A stretch of DNA of 64,000 nucleotides. Source: an uncultured Lachnospiraceae bacterium. GTDB lineage: Bacteria; Bacillota; Clostridia; Lachnospirales; Lachnospiraceae. Below are positions 1-8,650 of the stretch, piece by piece. Position 1 is the stretch's first letter. Each line of letters starts with the position of its first letter. The notes below the pieces were generated by a model, which had not been told where the DNA came from, made no database searches, and saw nothing but the letters and a program-made list of their open reading frames with translations. The stretch spans positions 1-64,000 of the forward strand of contig CAJUJP010000007.1 in NCBI GenBank assembly GCA_910586615.1, in the 5' to 3' direction. The translations under genes were made by a program, and so were the position numbers.

Positions 1-48
1 GCGGATTGGGGACTTGCACCCGTTAGAAACGTGCGCCGCAAGGCGCAC
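1..48 (-). mobile_element. 5' end of a probable group II intron (partial, runs off the left edge)
   Basis: Read on the minus strand, the sequence from position 48 begins GTGCGCC, matching the GUGYG 5' end of group II introns. It forms a 7-bp hairpin with a short loop (48 to 31), then a single-stranded stretch and a GGGTGCAAGTCCC segment typical of domain I in bacterial group II introns. The upstream flank is an intrinsic terminator ending in TTTTATG, and bacterial class C introns characteristically insert just past terminator hairpins. Only 48 bases are visible, so the reverse transcriptase gene would lie outside. A tRNA-like T-arm was considered, but no acceptor or anticodon arm fits. Confidence 0.55.
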
Positions 49-49
49 C

Positions 50-92
50 ATAAAAGAAACCCCGGATCATAATATCCCGAGGTTTCTTTTAT
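50..92 (-). terminator. Intrinsic terminator, insertion target of the intron
   Basis: A long inverted repeat pairs AAAAGAAACC with GGTTTCTTTT, with a CGG/CCG extension and about 10 bases of loop. In the minus direction it ends in TTTTATG. It would end transcripts from the EAL gene about 190 bases upstream. A second small hairpin (GGGTAC/GTACCC) sits at 94-114. Confidence 0.75.
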
Positions 93-170
93 GGGTACCA
101 TTTATTAGTACCCGATCCCTTTTTACAATTCTATCATAATACAAATCCGGATAAATTGATACTGTATTGT

Positions 171-225
171 ATCGCGCAGGCATCGCGTAATCATCGCGCA
201 AATATCGCGCAACAATCGCGTAAAT
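171..225. repeat. Five tandem 11-bp repeats, ATCGCG(C/T)A(A/G)NN
   Basis: The hexamer ATCGCG recurs at 171, 182, 193, 204 and 215, a period of exactly 11 bp, each followed by C or T and then A. The period is not a multiple of three, so the array is not coding. Spacing near one helical turn would put all copies on the same DNA face, as in iteron-type or cooperative protein-binding arrays. It sits between the EAL stop codon and the terminator that precedes the intron. Confidence 0.85.
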
Positions 226-285
226 CAGATGCTCATGCAAACACGATGTCTGACTCATTTCTGACAGAAATAAACACTGCATCCT

Positions 286-2223
286 TCAGTATCTGGATAT
301 GCCGTTTGCTTTCGTGATAAAGGTGACAAACTCTTTCTTCGGAATGGGCTTGGAGAAGAAATAACCCTGAATAAAATCACATTTCAGATCAGAAAATGCA
401 TCCAGCATTTCCTGTGTCTCTACTCCCTCCACAACAATCTCCATATTCATATCTTTTAACATCTTGACTGTATTTTTCAGGAAAATCCACATCTTGGGAT
501 TGTTCTGCTCATCCACAAATGATTTATCCAGTTTGATAATCTTAAGAGGCATCTGAATCACACGCTTCATATTGGAATAACCTGTCCCGTAATCATCCAG
601 GGAAAAACTGATTCCCGCCTGTGTAAGCTTTTCCAGATTTTCTGCCATCACTCTCTGGGCAAAGGCGGCGGCCGTTTCCGTGATCTCAAGATTAATCTTA
701 TCCGACGGGACCTGATACTGCCGCATAATGGAGAACAGCGTTTCCGGAAGATCCCCGTTCATACACTGAGCCACTGACAGATTCACTTCTATGTAGTCCA
801 GACCAAGCCGCTTAAATTCTTCGCTGGCAATGAACTGGCATACCTGCTCAAAAACAAATTCTCCAATCTTATGGATCGCTCCGTTTCGCTCGGCGGCAGT
901 GATCAGCGTCTCCGGCGAAATAAATCCATGCTCGGAATCAAACAGACGTATCAGAGCCTCCGCAGAGATAAACCGGCCTTCCGCAATGGAATAAATGGGC
1001 TGGTAATATACCTGAAAGCTCTTGCTTTCAAGCGCCCGGTCTATGATCGTATCAATATTGTTCTGGATATCAAGCTGATTGCTGTCATACAGTTCACCTG
1101 CTTTCATCACCTGACCGGTATAATGATTCTTTTCATGAAAATCCGATCCGAAGGTCATAAGCATTTTAAAGTCCGTGATTTCCTCCGGACAGCGTGCCAG
1201 CACGATAAACGGGGTCAGATCCACATCGATACCGTTCAAATTGGTCTTCTGCTTTAATTCCTTCATCAGCACATCTGCGATCGGTTCTGCCTTGTCTATA
1301 TTTTTGCCGAAAAACACCATACGGAATCTGCCGTTGTCAAGATAATACAGATCCGCATATCCCTGCATCCTGCGGTTTACTTCCCTAATCTTCTCCGCCA
1401 CGCTTTTCAACACCCGTGTGCCGGGATCAAACCCCATCAGTGACTGGATCGTATGAAAGTTCCCGATATTCAGCATGATAATATTCACATGCTTGTCATT
1501 ATAGAAAGTACGTTTCATATGGTTGGCATATGCACTGTACTTCATAAGCAGCGTAAAAGAATCCACGTAATCTTCAGGGCGCTGGATACCGATACTTATG
1601 ATCAAAAGACTCACTGCTCCGCCGAACATCTCCACAAGCGCCGAGGGAACGGCCATCTGCACCAGCATGGAAACCAGACCGATGGGAATCACTGCACTGA
1701 TCGCAAGAATCTTTCCCTTGCTGAACAGGATGCGGTACTGGACAATATATACGATATCAAAAATTATGTACAACATCGTAAGAACATACATCAGTGGAAA
1801 CCATGGTCCTTTTGTATATCCGCCTTCCACCGAGAAAATCATCCCGTTGGCCGCATTCACCACAAAGGCCGCCATCATAATTCCAAGAGGCAGGATCAAT
1901 AAAACCTGAAGCCCCGGATTCTTTCGCAGTTTGTGCCAGGTATCTGTCAGACCGATCACAAACAGAAGATGCAGCGGCGCACTCAAAAAATGTGTGATCA
2001 GATATCCCACATGAGCCGTGTACAGAGCCGAATCTGAAGCATTCTGACTGTTGTCAAGGACCACTGCCACAATATCAAAAGAAGCTGCTGTGATCGCGAT
2101 CAGCATAGTACACAGAAAGATACGGTTCGGAGGGCCGCTTGTCATTTTACGGCGTATACATGAAACCAGCAGTATAACAAGCAGGATCAATGCTGCAATA
2201 TCTAAACTTATACTTTTTCCCAT
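286..2223 (-). CDS. Membrane EAL-domain protein with degenerate GGDEF (cyclic-di-GMP phosphodiesterase)
   Basis: The predicted product has about 645 residues. The N-terminal third holds several hydrophobic helices, like multi-helix sensor modules, followed by a GGDEF-fold domain whose signature has decayed to NGRFRMVF, so it should not make cyclic-di-GMP. The C-terminal EAL domain keeps AEALIRL, EITET, DDYGTGYS, KLDKSF and VVEGVET, so it is probably an active phosphodiesterase. The start is taken at ATG 2223 (MGKSIS), preceded by AAAGGAAATATGCC; a further upstream ATG lacks a ribosome-binding site and would put a polar tail before the first helix. It is divergent from the hybrid kinase at 2401, sharing about 175 bases. 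Confidence 0.9.
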   Translation of the reverse strand: MGKSISLDIAALILLVILLVSCIRRKMTSGPPNRIFLCTMLIAITAASFDIVAVVLDNSQNASDSALYTAHVGYLITHFLSAPLHLLFVIGLTDTWHKLRKNPGLQVLLILPLGIMMAAFVVNAANGMIFSVEGGYTKGPWFPLMYVLTMLYIIFDIVYIVQYRILFSKGKILAISAVIPIGLVSMLVQMAVPSALVEMFGGAVSLLIISIGIQRPEDYVDSFTLLMKYSAYANHMKRTFYNDKHVNIIMLNIGNFHTIQSLMGFDPGTRVLKSVAEKIREVNRRMQGYADLYYLDNGRFRMVFFGKNIDKAEPIADVLMKELKQKTNLNGIDVDLTPFIVLARCPEEITDFKMLMTFGSDFHEKNHYTGQVMKAGELYDSNQLDIQNNIDTIIDRALESKSFQVYYQPIYSIAEGRFISAEALIRLFDSEHGFISPETLITAAERNGAIHKIGEFVFEQVCQFIASEEFKRLGLDYIEVNLSVAQCMNGDLPETLFSIMRQYQVPSDKINLEITETAAAFAQRVMAENLEKLTQAGISFSLDDYGTGYSNMKRVIQMPLKIIKLDKSFVDEQNNPKMWIFLKNTVKMLKDMNMEIVVEGVETQEMLDAFSDLKCDFIQGYFFSKPIPKKEFVTFITKANGISRY

Positions 2224-2400
2224 GGCATATTTCCTTTTATGATGAAAACAACGCAGATCTGTTTCTATCATATCAATCACAGCTTAAAAAGTCAACCAAA
2301 CAGAACACTTATTCGGCATGACAACAGGTCAAAATTATGTTAAAATTTCAATAAATATTTTGTATCGAATCCATTACAATACAAGAAAGGGCTTAATCCT

Positions 2401-4638
2401 ATGAACGATCACAAAATGGACCATAATTTAATCGAACATATGCTGATGATGCTGAATGTTGCCCAGCAAAATAACATCAACATTGATTTTCTGTCTGAGA
2501 ATCTGGAACAAATAGAGAGTTCTATTCCCCTGGATCACGCAACTTTGAATTCTGTCTGTGCGATCATCAGATTCATGGACGAGATGCCCGGCGGTTTCCT
2601 GATCTACCATGCAGGCGGTGATGAAGAGATCATCTATGCCAACAAAGCTGTGCTCCGGATTTTCCGATGCCGTTCGCTGGAAGAGTTCCGGCATCATACC
2701 GGCAATTCCTTCAGAGGCATGGTCTGCCGCGAAGATGTGGAGATGGTAGAACAAAGCATCTCGGAACAGATTGCCCAGAGCCATCACGATCTGGATTATG
2801 TGGAATACAGAATTATTCGTAAAGACGGTGTTGTCCGCTGGGTCGAAGACTACGGACATTTTATCCAGAGTGAAGCGGTAGGCGACATTTTTTATGTATT
2901 TTTAACCGATTCTACGGATAAAAAGAATCATGTTCTATCCGAAAAAGCTGCCCTGATCAGCGAAAAAGAAGAGAAAGAACAAAAACTTCAGACTCTAATC
3001 GAAGAATATGATCAGGAGCGGAAAATCAATAATCAGGAACAGCTTCGCCGTCTCGATGTCATCGAGGGTCTCAGTGTCAATTATGCTTCTATTCTTTATG
3101 TCGATCTGGACCAGGACAAAGTACTTCCTTATCGTTTGAGCACCCGCACCGAACAGCAGTTCGGCAGTGAATTTAAACCCCATAAATTTTCCAAATATGC
3201 CTGCGATTATGTGAACACCTGGGTACATCCCGAAGACCGGGCAATGGTTGCCAAGGTTACCACGCCGGACTATATCCGCGAAAAGCTTACCAGCAGCAAA
3301 ACATACTATGTTAATTACCGGATCTTAAGCGGGCCGAATCCGCAATATCTGCAGCTGCGCATCGTAAATGTCAGTACCGACAAACGTATCTCTCAGGTCG
3401 TTCTGGGCTATCGGAGCGTCGATGAAGAGATTCTGCTTGAGCGGGAACATCAGCGTGCACTGGAAGAAGCGTTAAATAATGCAAAGCTGGCCAACAATGC
3501 AAAAAGTACTTTTCTTTCCAATATGTCTCATGATATGCGGACGCCTCTCAACGCCATCTTCGGTTACACCACACTTGCCAGACAGCATGTCGAGACACCC
3601 GAAACTGCACTCGGTTACCTTGACAAAATCGAAGTCGCAAGCCGGCAGCTTTTGGATTTGATTGAAAAGGTGCTGGAAATCTCCTGGATGGAGTCCAAGG
3701 ATATCCAAATCACGGAGTCCGAATGCAACCTCTGCGATATTCTTCAGGATATTCAAAAAAATCTGATGACACAGGTATCCGTCAAAAAGATATCCCTGGA
3801 CATCAATTCAGCCAGTCTGGAACACTGTGACATATATGGCGATCATGCTAAAATAAAACAGTTTCTCATGTATCTTGCAAGCAATGCCGTAAAGTACACC
3901 CGAAACGGCGGCAGAATCAGCATAACGGTCTCGGAACTGGAACAGCTTCCCAACGACTGTTCCGTATACCAGTTTGTTGTGGAAGATACCGGCATTGGTA
4001 TACACAGAGAGTTCCTGGAACATATATTTGAACCCTTTGAGCGGGAACAGAATACTACGTTCAGCGGGATCCATGGTACAGGGCTGGGGCTTACCATCGC
4101 CAAGAACATCGTAGAACTGATGGGCGGAACGATAACTGCCCGGAGTACTGTCGGCGTAGGAAGCACATTTACAGTAACCATGCGTCTGCGTACACAGACA
4201 AATCCCCTGCTGACTTCCATCGACACAGATCAGGTTCTGGATCAGCTTATGAACAAGAAAATCCTTCTGGTAGATGACAACGAAATCAATCTGGAAATTG
4301 AGACCGAAATCCTCAGCGGTCTCGGCTTTTCCATTGATACAGCATTAAACGGCATCATAGCCGTCAACAAAATCAGGGATTCCAAGCCGGGGGATTATGC
4401 AGTAGTCCTGATGGATATCCAGATGCCTGTTATGGACGGACGGCAGGCGGCAAAAGCAATCCGCGAACTGGACGACCCGGTTCTGTCACGCATCCCGATC
4501 ATAGCATTATCCGCCAATGCCTTTGAGATCGACAGACGAATGTCTCTGAAATTCGGTATGAACGAACACTTGACGAAGCCCATTGACATTCCTCTATTGT
4601 TAGAAACGATCGCGAGAACCGTATCGTTAAACGTCTGA
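2401..4638 (+). CDS. PAS-containing hybrid sensor histidine kinase with receiver domain
   Basis: The 745-aa product has no clear membrane segment. It carries a PAS-like region around residues 60-160, a coiled linker, a second PAS-like region around 215-345, then HisKA with phospho-acceptor His377 in SNMSHDMRTPLN. The HATPase domain shows DTGIGI and GTGLGLTI. A C-terminal receiver begins ILLVDDNEIN, with the phosphorylatable Asp672 in LMDIQMPVMDG. This is a cytosolic phosphorelay kinase; no HPt or output regulator lies next to it. AAGAAAGGG precedes the ATG. Its only close partner is the divergent EAL gene, so a link to cyclic-di-GMP control is inferred from position. Confidence 0.92.
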   Translation: MNDHKMDHNLIEHMLMMLNVAQQNNINIDFLSENLEQIESSIPLDHATLNSVCAIIRFMDEMPGGFLIYHAGGDEEIIYANKAVLRIFRCRSLEEFRHHTGNSFRGMVCREDVEMVEQSISEQIAQSHHDLDYVEYRIIRKDGVVRWVEDYGHFIQSEAVGDIFYVFLTDSTDKKNHVLSEKAALISEKEEKEQKLQTLIEEYDQERKINNQEQLRRLDVIEGLSVNYASILYVDLDQDKVLPYRLSTRTEQQFGSEFKPHKFSKYACDYVNTWVHPEDRAMVAKVTTPDYIREKLTSSKTYYVNYRILSGPNPQYLQLRIVNVSTDKRISQVVLGYRSVDEEILLEREHQRALEEALNNAKLANNAKSTFLSNMSHDMRTPLNAIFGYTTLARQHVETPETALGYLDKIEVASRQLLDLIEKVLEISWMESKDIQITESECNLCDILQDIQKNLMTQVSVKKISLDINSASLEHCDIYGDHAKIKQFLMYLASNAVKYTRNGGRISITVSELEQLPNDCSVYQFVVEDTGIGIHREFLEHIFEPFEREQNTTFSGIHGTGLGLTIAKNIVELMGGTITARSTVGVGSTFTVTMRLRTQTNPLLTSIDTDQVLDQLMNKKILLVDDNEINLEIETEILSGLGFSIDTALNGIIAVNKIRDSKPGDYAVVLMDIQMPVMDGRQAAKAIRELDDPVLSRIPIIALSANAFEIDRRMSLKFGMNEHLTKPIDIPLLLETIARTVSLNV

Positions 4639-4662
4639 TCAATTCCAAACTGTACATACGAT

Positions 4663-4720
4663 ATAACAGACAACATAAATTGCCCCGGCGAAAGCCGAGG
4701 CATTCTATGTTGTCTGTTAT
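4663..4720. terminator. Large convergent hairpin between kinase and GH1-ManA genes
   Basis: A 15-bp perfect outer stem (ATAACAGACAACATA with its complement at 4706-4720) encloses a second stem, GCCCCGGC/GCCGAGGC, closed by GAAA. It lies between two convergent genes and probably acts as a terminator in both directions, although neither side has a long U-run. Confidence 0.6.
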
Positions 4721-4770
4721 TATGAAACAGCTTGTTCCGTTCTTTTAACTCTTCTATACACAAACTTCTT

Positions 4771-7077
4771 CTATTGTATCGTGGAAGCGATCAATTGCAT
4801 ATTTCCCTGCATTTTGATCTCTCCGTATCCTTTTGGAAGAATGAAATGGTCTCCCTTTGTAATCATTTGTCCGTTGATCAGCCCGTCACCCTCAATCACG
4901 CTCATAATGAGGAACGGATACTCCTGTTCAAATGCAACAGCACTGGTCACATCCAGCTTCCAGACCTTATAATAATCGCAGGAAATCAGTAGATTCATCT
5001 GGTTTTCGGGCAGATCTCCCACAGCCATAACACTCTCTTCCACCGGTTTCGCAGGCACTGTAATCACGTCTATGCTCTTATCAATATGCAGTTCCCTCGG
5101 TTTACCGTTGGTCAGTCTGCCGTAGTCGTAAACTCGATAAGTAATATCACTGTTCTGCTGCGTCTCGAGAATCATCAGTCCGCCTTTAATCGCATGTACA
5201 GTACCGGGGTCGATTTGAATAAAATCACCCTTTTTCACAGGAATCTCACGAATCAGATCTCCCCACTTCCCTTGGTGGATCATTTCGGCCAGTTCTTCAT
5301 TACTCTTTGCATTATGTCCGATCACAAGGCTGGAATCTTCCTCACAGTCCAGCACATACCAGCACTCCGTTTTTCCCAGAGAACCGTTTTCATTGACCTT
5401 TGCATAGGCATCATCAGGATGCACCTGGATGCTCAGGTCTGTCTTTGCATCAATAATCTTCACAAGCAGCGGGAATCTGTCCAGCCCGGTGTTGCCGAAA
5501 AGTTCCGGGTATTCCTCCCACATCCGGGAGAGCGTCCTGCCTTCATATATTCCTTCCCTGATTTTACAGTCTCCGTTGGGATGGGCACTGACAGCCCAGC
5601 ATTCGCCGGTGTCATTTCCCGGAATCTGATAGGGCCAGTCTCTGCCCAGGCGATCGCCGCCCCAGATCATCTGTTTAAAGACAGGATTCAAAAATAAGAT
5701 CTCTTTTTCGGGTTGATTGATTGATAACATTTTACCGTTTTCCTCCATCACTCTTTGATACCAGTAAGCAGAATCCTTTGCGATACGCTTCTGAGTCGCA
5801 AAATCCACATATACAATGCCGAATCGTTCGTTATACCCCTTGTCCCACTCAAAATTATCCAGAAACGTCCACAGAAAATATCCTCTGACATCGGCTCCGT
5901 CATCGGATGCCTGCTGCAGTGCCGACAGATATTTATCCAGAAAAGTGATCCTGTCAGGGTCATGAACCTGTCCGTCCCGTGATACGATATCATGACATGA
6001 CATGCCGTTCTCCGTAATATACAGAGGCATCTTATACCGCTCATACAAGAATTTTACGCCCCAGTACAGACACTCCGGCGTCACCGGCCATCCAGCCGCT
6101 GTCTTCGGAAATCCCGCAGGTCTGTCAACAAATTCCGGCTCACCGGCCGCACCGGCCCGGACAATATATCCATTATAAATATTCTGGCCCATAAAATCAA
6201 CAGGCTGAGCAATCAGTTCCATATCCTCCTGCGTGATCTCAGGGAGATATTCCTTAAACTTTTCCAGTCCCTGTTCCGGATATCTGCCCAAAAAGACCGG
6301 ATCGTTAAACCATGCCACATTCCATGTCCAATTGTCCATAGGATTATAGAAGGAAAATAATACCTTTCTTGCCGCCTCGATGTCTTCCGGCTTATTGCTG
6401 GCCGGATATGCCATACCACAGGTAGGCGCATATCCGATCCTGATGGGCTGTTTCGCGTATTTTCTGAGCTGGATCACAGCCTGCCCGTGGGCTCTCAGCG
6501 CATTGTGGGCAATCTGGAAGGTCTCAGGATAAGAAAGCTTCTTTCCCGGAGCATGAACACCTCTGAGATGGCCAAGCCCGACAAAGCACTGAGGCTCATT
6601 AAGGGTGATAAAATTCTCACAGATATCAGAAAAATTCTCTGCAACCACTTTCGCATACTCTCCGAACCACCGGATCACTTCCTCATTCAGCCAGCCGCCT
6701 CTGTCCTGCAGCGCCTGCGGAAATTCCCAGTGATACATGGTCAGATAAGGAGTTATGCCGTTTTCCTTCATCGTCAGGATCATATCCCTGTACATCGCCA
6801 CAGCTTTCTCATTTACAGTCCCTGTTCCTTCCGGCATGATCCGGCTCCAGCTTACGGAAAAACGGTATGCCTTCACCCCCAGAAGCCGCATAAGCTTATA
6901 GTCTTCTTTGTAACGGTGCATATGATCGCAGGTCACCGATGCACCCTTTCCATCCAAAGTGCCGCCCTCTTCCGTGAAAGTATCCCAGATCATCCTTCCG
7001 GCACCATCCTGAGGATCTCTTCCTTCTACCTGATAGGCGCTGCTGGCAACACCCCATACAAAATCATCTCTGAACAT
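4771..7077 (-). CDS. Fusion of GH1 beta-glycosidase and class I mannose-6-phosphate isomerase
   Basis: One 768-codon frame joins two full enzymes. Residues 1-449 are a glycoside hydrolase family 1 enzyme with acid/base TLNEPQ and nucleophile YITENGM, of normal GH1 length and ending at the usual C-terminal motif (AYWYQRVMEENG). Residues 450-768 (319 aa) are a complete ManA-type isomerase with zinc-ligand motifs QVHPDD, TECWYVL and GTVHAI. No stop separates them, yet GGAGG at 5746-5742 followed by ATG 5730 (MLSINQ) remains at the junction, so free ManA may also be made. The gene starts at 7077 behind AGGAGG. With the SGNH esterase upstream it suggests release of mannose (or glucose) from beta-mannoside oligosaccharides and entry into glycolysis. 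Confidence 0.88.
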   Translation of the reverse strand: MFRDDFVWGVASSAYQVEGRDPQDGAGRMIWDTFTEEGGTLDGKGASVTCDHMHRYKEDYKLMRLLGVKAYRFSVSWSRIMPEGTGTVNEKAVAMYRDMILTMKENGITPYLTMYHWEFPQALQDRGGWLNEEVIRWFGEYAKVVAENFSDICENFITLNEPQCFVGLGHLRGVHAPGKKLSYPETFQIAHNALRAHGQAVIQLRKYAKQPIRIGYAPTCGMAYPASNKPEDIEAARKVLFSFYNPMDNWTWNVAWFNDPVFLGRYPEQGLEKFKEYLPEITQEDMELIAQPVDFMGQNIYNGYIVRAGAAGEPEFVDRPAGFPKTAAGWPVTPECLYWGVKFLYERYKMPLYITENGMSCHDIVSRDGQVHDPDRITFLDKYLSALQQASDDGADVRGYFLWTFLDNFEWDKGYNERFGIVYVDFATQKRIAKDSAYWYQRVMEENGKMLSINQPEKEILFLNPVFKQMIWGGDRLGRDWPYQIPGNDTGECWAVSAHPNGDCKIREGIYEGRTLSRMWEEYPELFGNTGLDRFPLLVKIIDAKTDLSIQVHPDDAYAKVNENGSLGKTECWYVLDCEEDSSLVIGHNAKSNEELAEMIHQGKWGDLIREIPVKKGDFIQIDPGTVHAIKGGLMILETQQNSDITYRVYDYGRLTNGKPRELHIDKSIDVITVPAKPVEESVMAVGDLPENQMNLLISCDYYKVWKLDVTSAVAFEQEYPFLIMSVIEGDGLINGQMITKGDHFILPKGYGEIKMQGNMQLIASTIQ
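5728..5746 (-). promoter_or_regulatory. Internal ribosome-binding site and ATG at the GH1/ManA junction
   Basis: GGAGG (5746-5742), an 11-base spacer and ATG (5730-5728) sit exactly where an independent manA would begin. The ribosome-binding site is also read as codons of the GH1 C-terminus (Met-Glu-Glu-Asn-Gly-Lys). It looks like the remains, or continued use, of a separate start. Confidence 0.5.
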
Positions 7078-7166
7078 TATTTTCCTCCTGTTGAATCCCT
7101 GATTGGTTTCCTTTATTCATTTCCGCCAGTAACGAGCCAAGATCCTGCCTGCGGCGTGATCTTTGA

Positions 7167-8276
7167 CTATGCACTGATAACAGAAACAAGATAAAAGGGC
7201 ACAGCATCATCCTCATGGGCCTCAGTCAGCCGGATTTCCACTTTATGCGTGCCCGGTGCGATATGATGTGCCACCGTATCAATATGAAGACTGTCGCCCC
7301 ATGTCTCGTCAAAGTTTGCATCCAGCGTAACGGCATTCGCCTCATCGCCATCCACAACAGCCACCGCCACCGGCGCGGGATGCTTCATGGACTTGCGGTA
7401 CTGTACTGCAATCTCTGTTCCCTCCACCTCAAAAACGATCTTTGCACCGGCATCGGATGCCGTCCAGCCGCATCGGAACATATCATTCACATATTTCTTT
7501 AATGCAGGGTCCTCCGCAAAGCCGTCGCACAGCGGCCTGCTGTTATGATTCTGATATCTCCTTGCATCTGCATAGGCATTGGCAGTCAAAGGCTCCGGCA
7601 TCACCGATGGCACTTCTTCATCATAACGCTGCATATAAATCTGATCCAGACAGCGGGTGATAACCTCCGCCACCAGCTCATGTCCGGCAGAGTTGGGATG
7701 CAGATCATCCGGCGTGATCTCCCGGTTTGGAATCACACCGGATTCCACTTCAGGATAAATCGTTGTCTTCATGCTGACACTGGGCAGTTCATAATGGGCT
7801 CCGACGGCACGATGCTTCTCTTCTGCACTGACTCCTGAATCATAGAAAATATTATGTACAAGCAGGACTGCCGGTGAATAAACATTCCCGTATACCTTGC
7901 GAACCAGTCCCTCATAGGTTTCCTGATAAAAATCTGTATTGTCATCATTGACCGAAAACTCAATGATCACGAAATCAGGCTTATAAAGAAGCACATCTTC
8001 CTCTACTCTGGCCACACCAAATTGTGATGTCGTACCGCCTACGCCGGCATTCACGTAAGTAAATGCAGTCTTCGGAAATCTTTTTACAAACCATTCAAAT
8101 ACACGGTATGCGTAACAGTTCGTATATTGGGTAGATACAGAGCCCTGTGTGATCGATCCGCCCAGAAAAGCCAGCGTCATCCGGTCTCCCTGTTCCGCCC
8201 TTTTCATAAGTTCCTTCATCCGGTAAAGGTTTCCCCTGTTGACCCATCCTTTTTCAGCATGTACTTCATACCCCAT
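7167..8276 (-). CDS. SGNH/GDSL-type esterase with C-terminal beta-sandwich, CE17-like
   Basis: The 369-aa protein has SGNH blocks GGSITQGS (catalytic Ser), NAGVGGTTS (Gly), FSVNDD (Asn) and DLHPNSAGH (Asp/His). Roughly the last 130 residues look like a beta-rich accessory domain. The order and the N-terminal pattern resemble bacterial acetyl-mannan esterases of the CE17 type as I remember them; that assignment is inference. No signal peptide is visible, so it acts in the cytosol. The start is ATG 8276, eight bases after GGGAGG; upstream in-frame ATGs have no ribosome-binding site. It lies 89 bases upstream of the GH1-ManA gene, probably in one operon for acetylated beta-mannooligosaccharides. 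Confidence 0.82.
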   Translation of the reverse strand: MGYEVHAEKGWVNRGNLYRMKELMKRAEQGDRMTLAFLGGSITQGSVSTQYTNCYAYRVFEWFVKRFPKTAFTYVNAGVGGTTSQFGVARVEEDVLLYKPDFVIIEFSVNDDNTDFYQETYEGLVRKVYGNVYSPAVLLVHNIFYDSGVSAEEKHRAVGAHYELPSVSMKTTIYPEVESGVIPNREITPDDLHPNSAGHELVAEVITRCLDQIYMQRYDEEVPSVMPEPLTANAYADARRYQNHNSRPLCDGFAEDPALKKYVNDMFRCGWTASDAGAKIVFEVEGTEIAVQYRKSMKHPAPVAVAVVDGDEANAVTLDANFDETWGDSLHIDTVAHHIAPGTHKVEIRLTEAHEDDAVPFYLVSVISA

Positions 8277-8312
8277 AGCATGATCCTCCCTTTTCCTGTA
8301 TGTTTCCCGACA

Positions 8313-8332
8313 TGATAAGTGATCATTTATCA
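8313..8332. promoter_or_regulatory. Palindromic operator candidate upstream of the SGNH-GH1-manA operon
   Basis: TGATAAGTGATCATTTATCA is a 20-bp palindrome (TGATAA-n-TGATCA-n-TTATCA) about 30 bases upstream of the ribosome-binding site. Part of it, TGATCATTTAT (8320-8330), is repeated inverted and perfect as ATAAATGATCA at 8352-8362. Two sites about three helical turns apart suggest a dimeric repressor or activator; the regulator is not in the window. Confidence 0.5.
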
Positions 8333-8363
8333 TCACTCTTAATATTTTTTCATAAATGATCAA

Positions 8364-8650
8364 ATTCTTTTAATTAGCTAATTTAGTTTTTATTAGTTTA
8401 TTATCCTGGTCAGTCCACTACATTTCTATTCTGTTTTTTGTTTTATTTCTGTCTCCAATTCTACTATTACATACTATAAATAACAAGTAAAACAAAAATC
8501 ATTTTCCTTTTTTATTTAACATGCACAAATCACCCAATTAATTTTTAGCTAATATATTACTTAATTTTATTTCGTGCCTTTTATGTATCCGGAAAGAAAA
8601 CTCACTTCTTTCCGATGTTCAGCATTTTCCTGCTGTTCTCTTTCCTTTTC
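8364..8650. other. AT-rich intergenic region
   Basis: About 290 bases of very AT-rich DNA lie between the SGNH gene and the germination gene. It contains two TTAGCTAA palindromes (near 8375 and 8544) and a weak GGAAAGAA/TTCTTTCC hairpin near 8590-8614 after the germination gene. No open frame with a ribosome-binding site was seen. It probably contains the promoter of the mannoside operon. Confidence 0.5.

Noticed and set aside
171..225. CRISPR array
   Set aside because: Units are only 11 bp with no unique spacers and no cas genes nearby.
67..282. A 71-codon minus-strand frame over the 11-bp repeats
   Set aside because: It runs through the terminator and the repeat array, whose period is not a multiple of three, and lacks a ribosome-binding site.
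4771..7077. Two separate genes, gh1 and manA, split by a missed stop
   Set aside because: The given sequence has no stop between them; the fusion is reported as seen, with the internal start noted.
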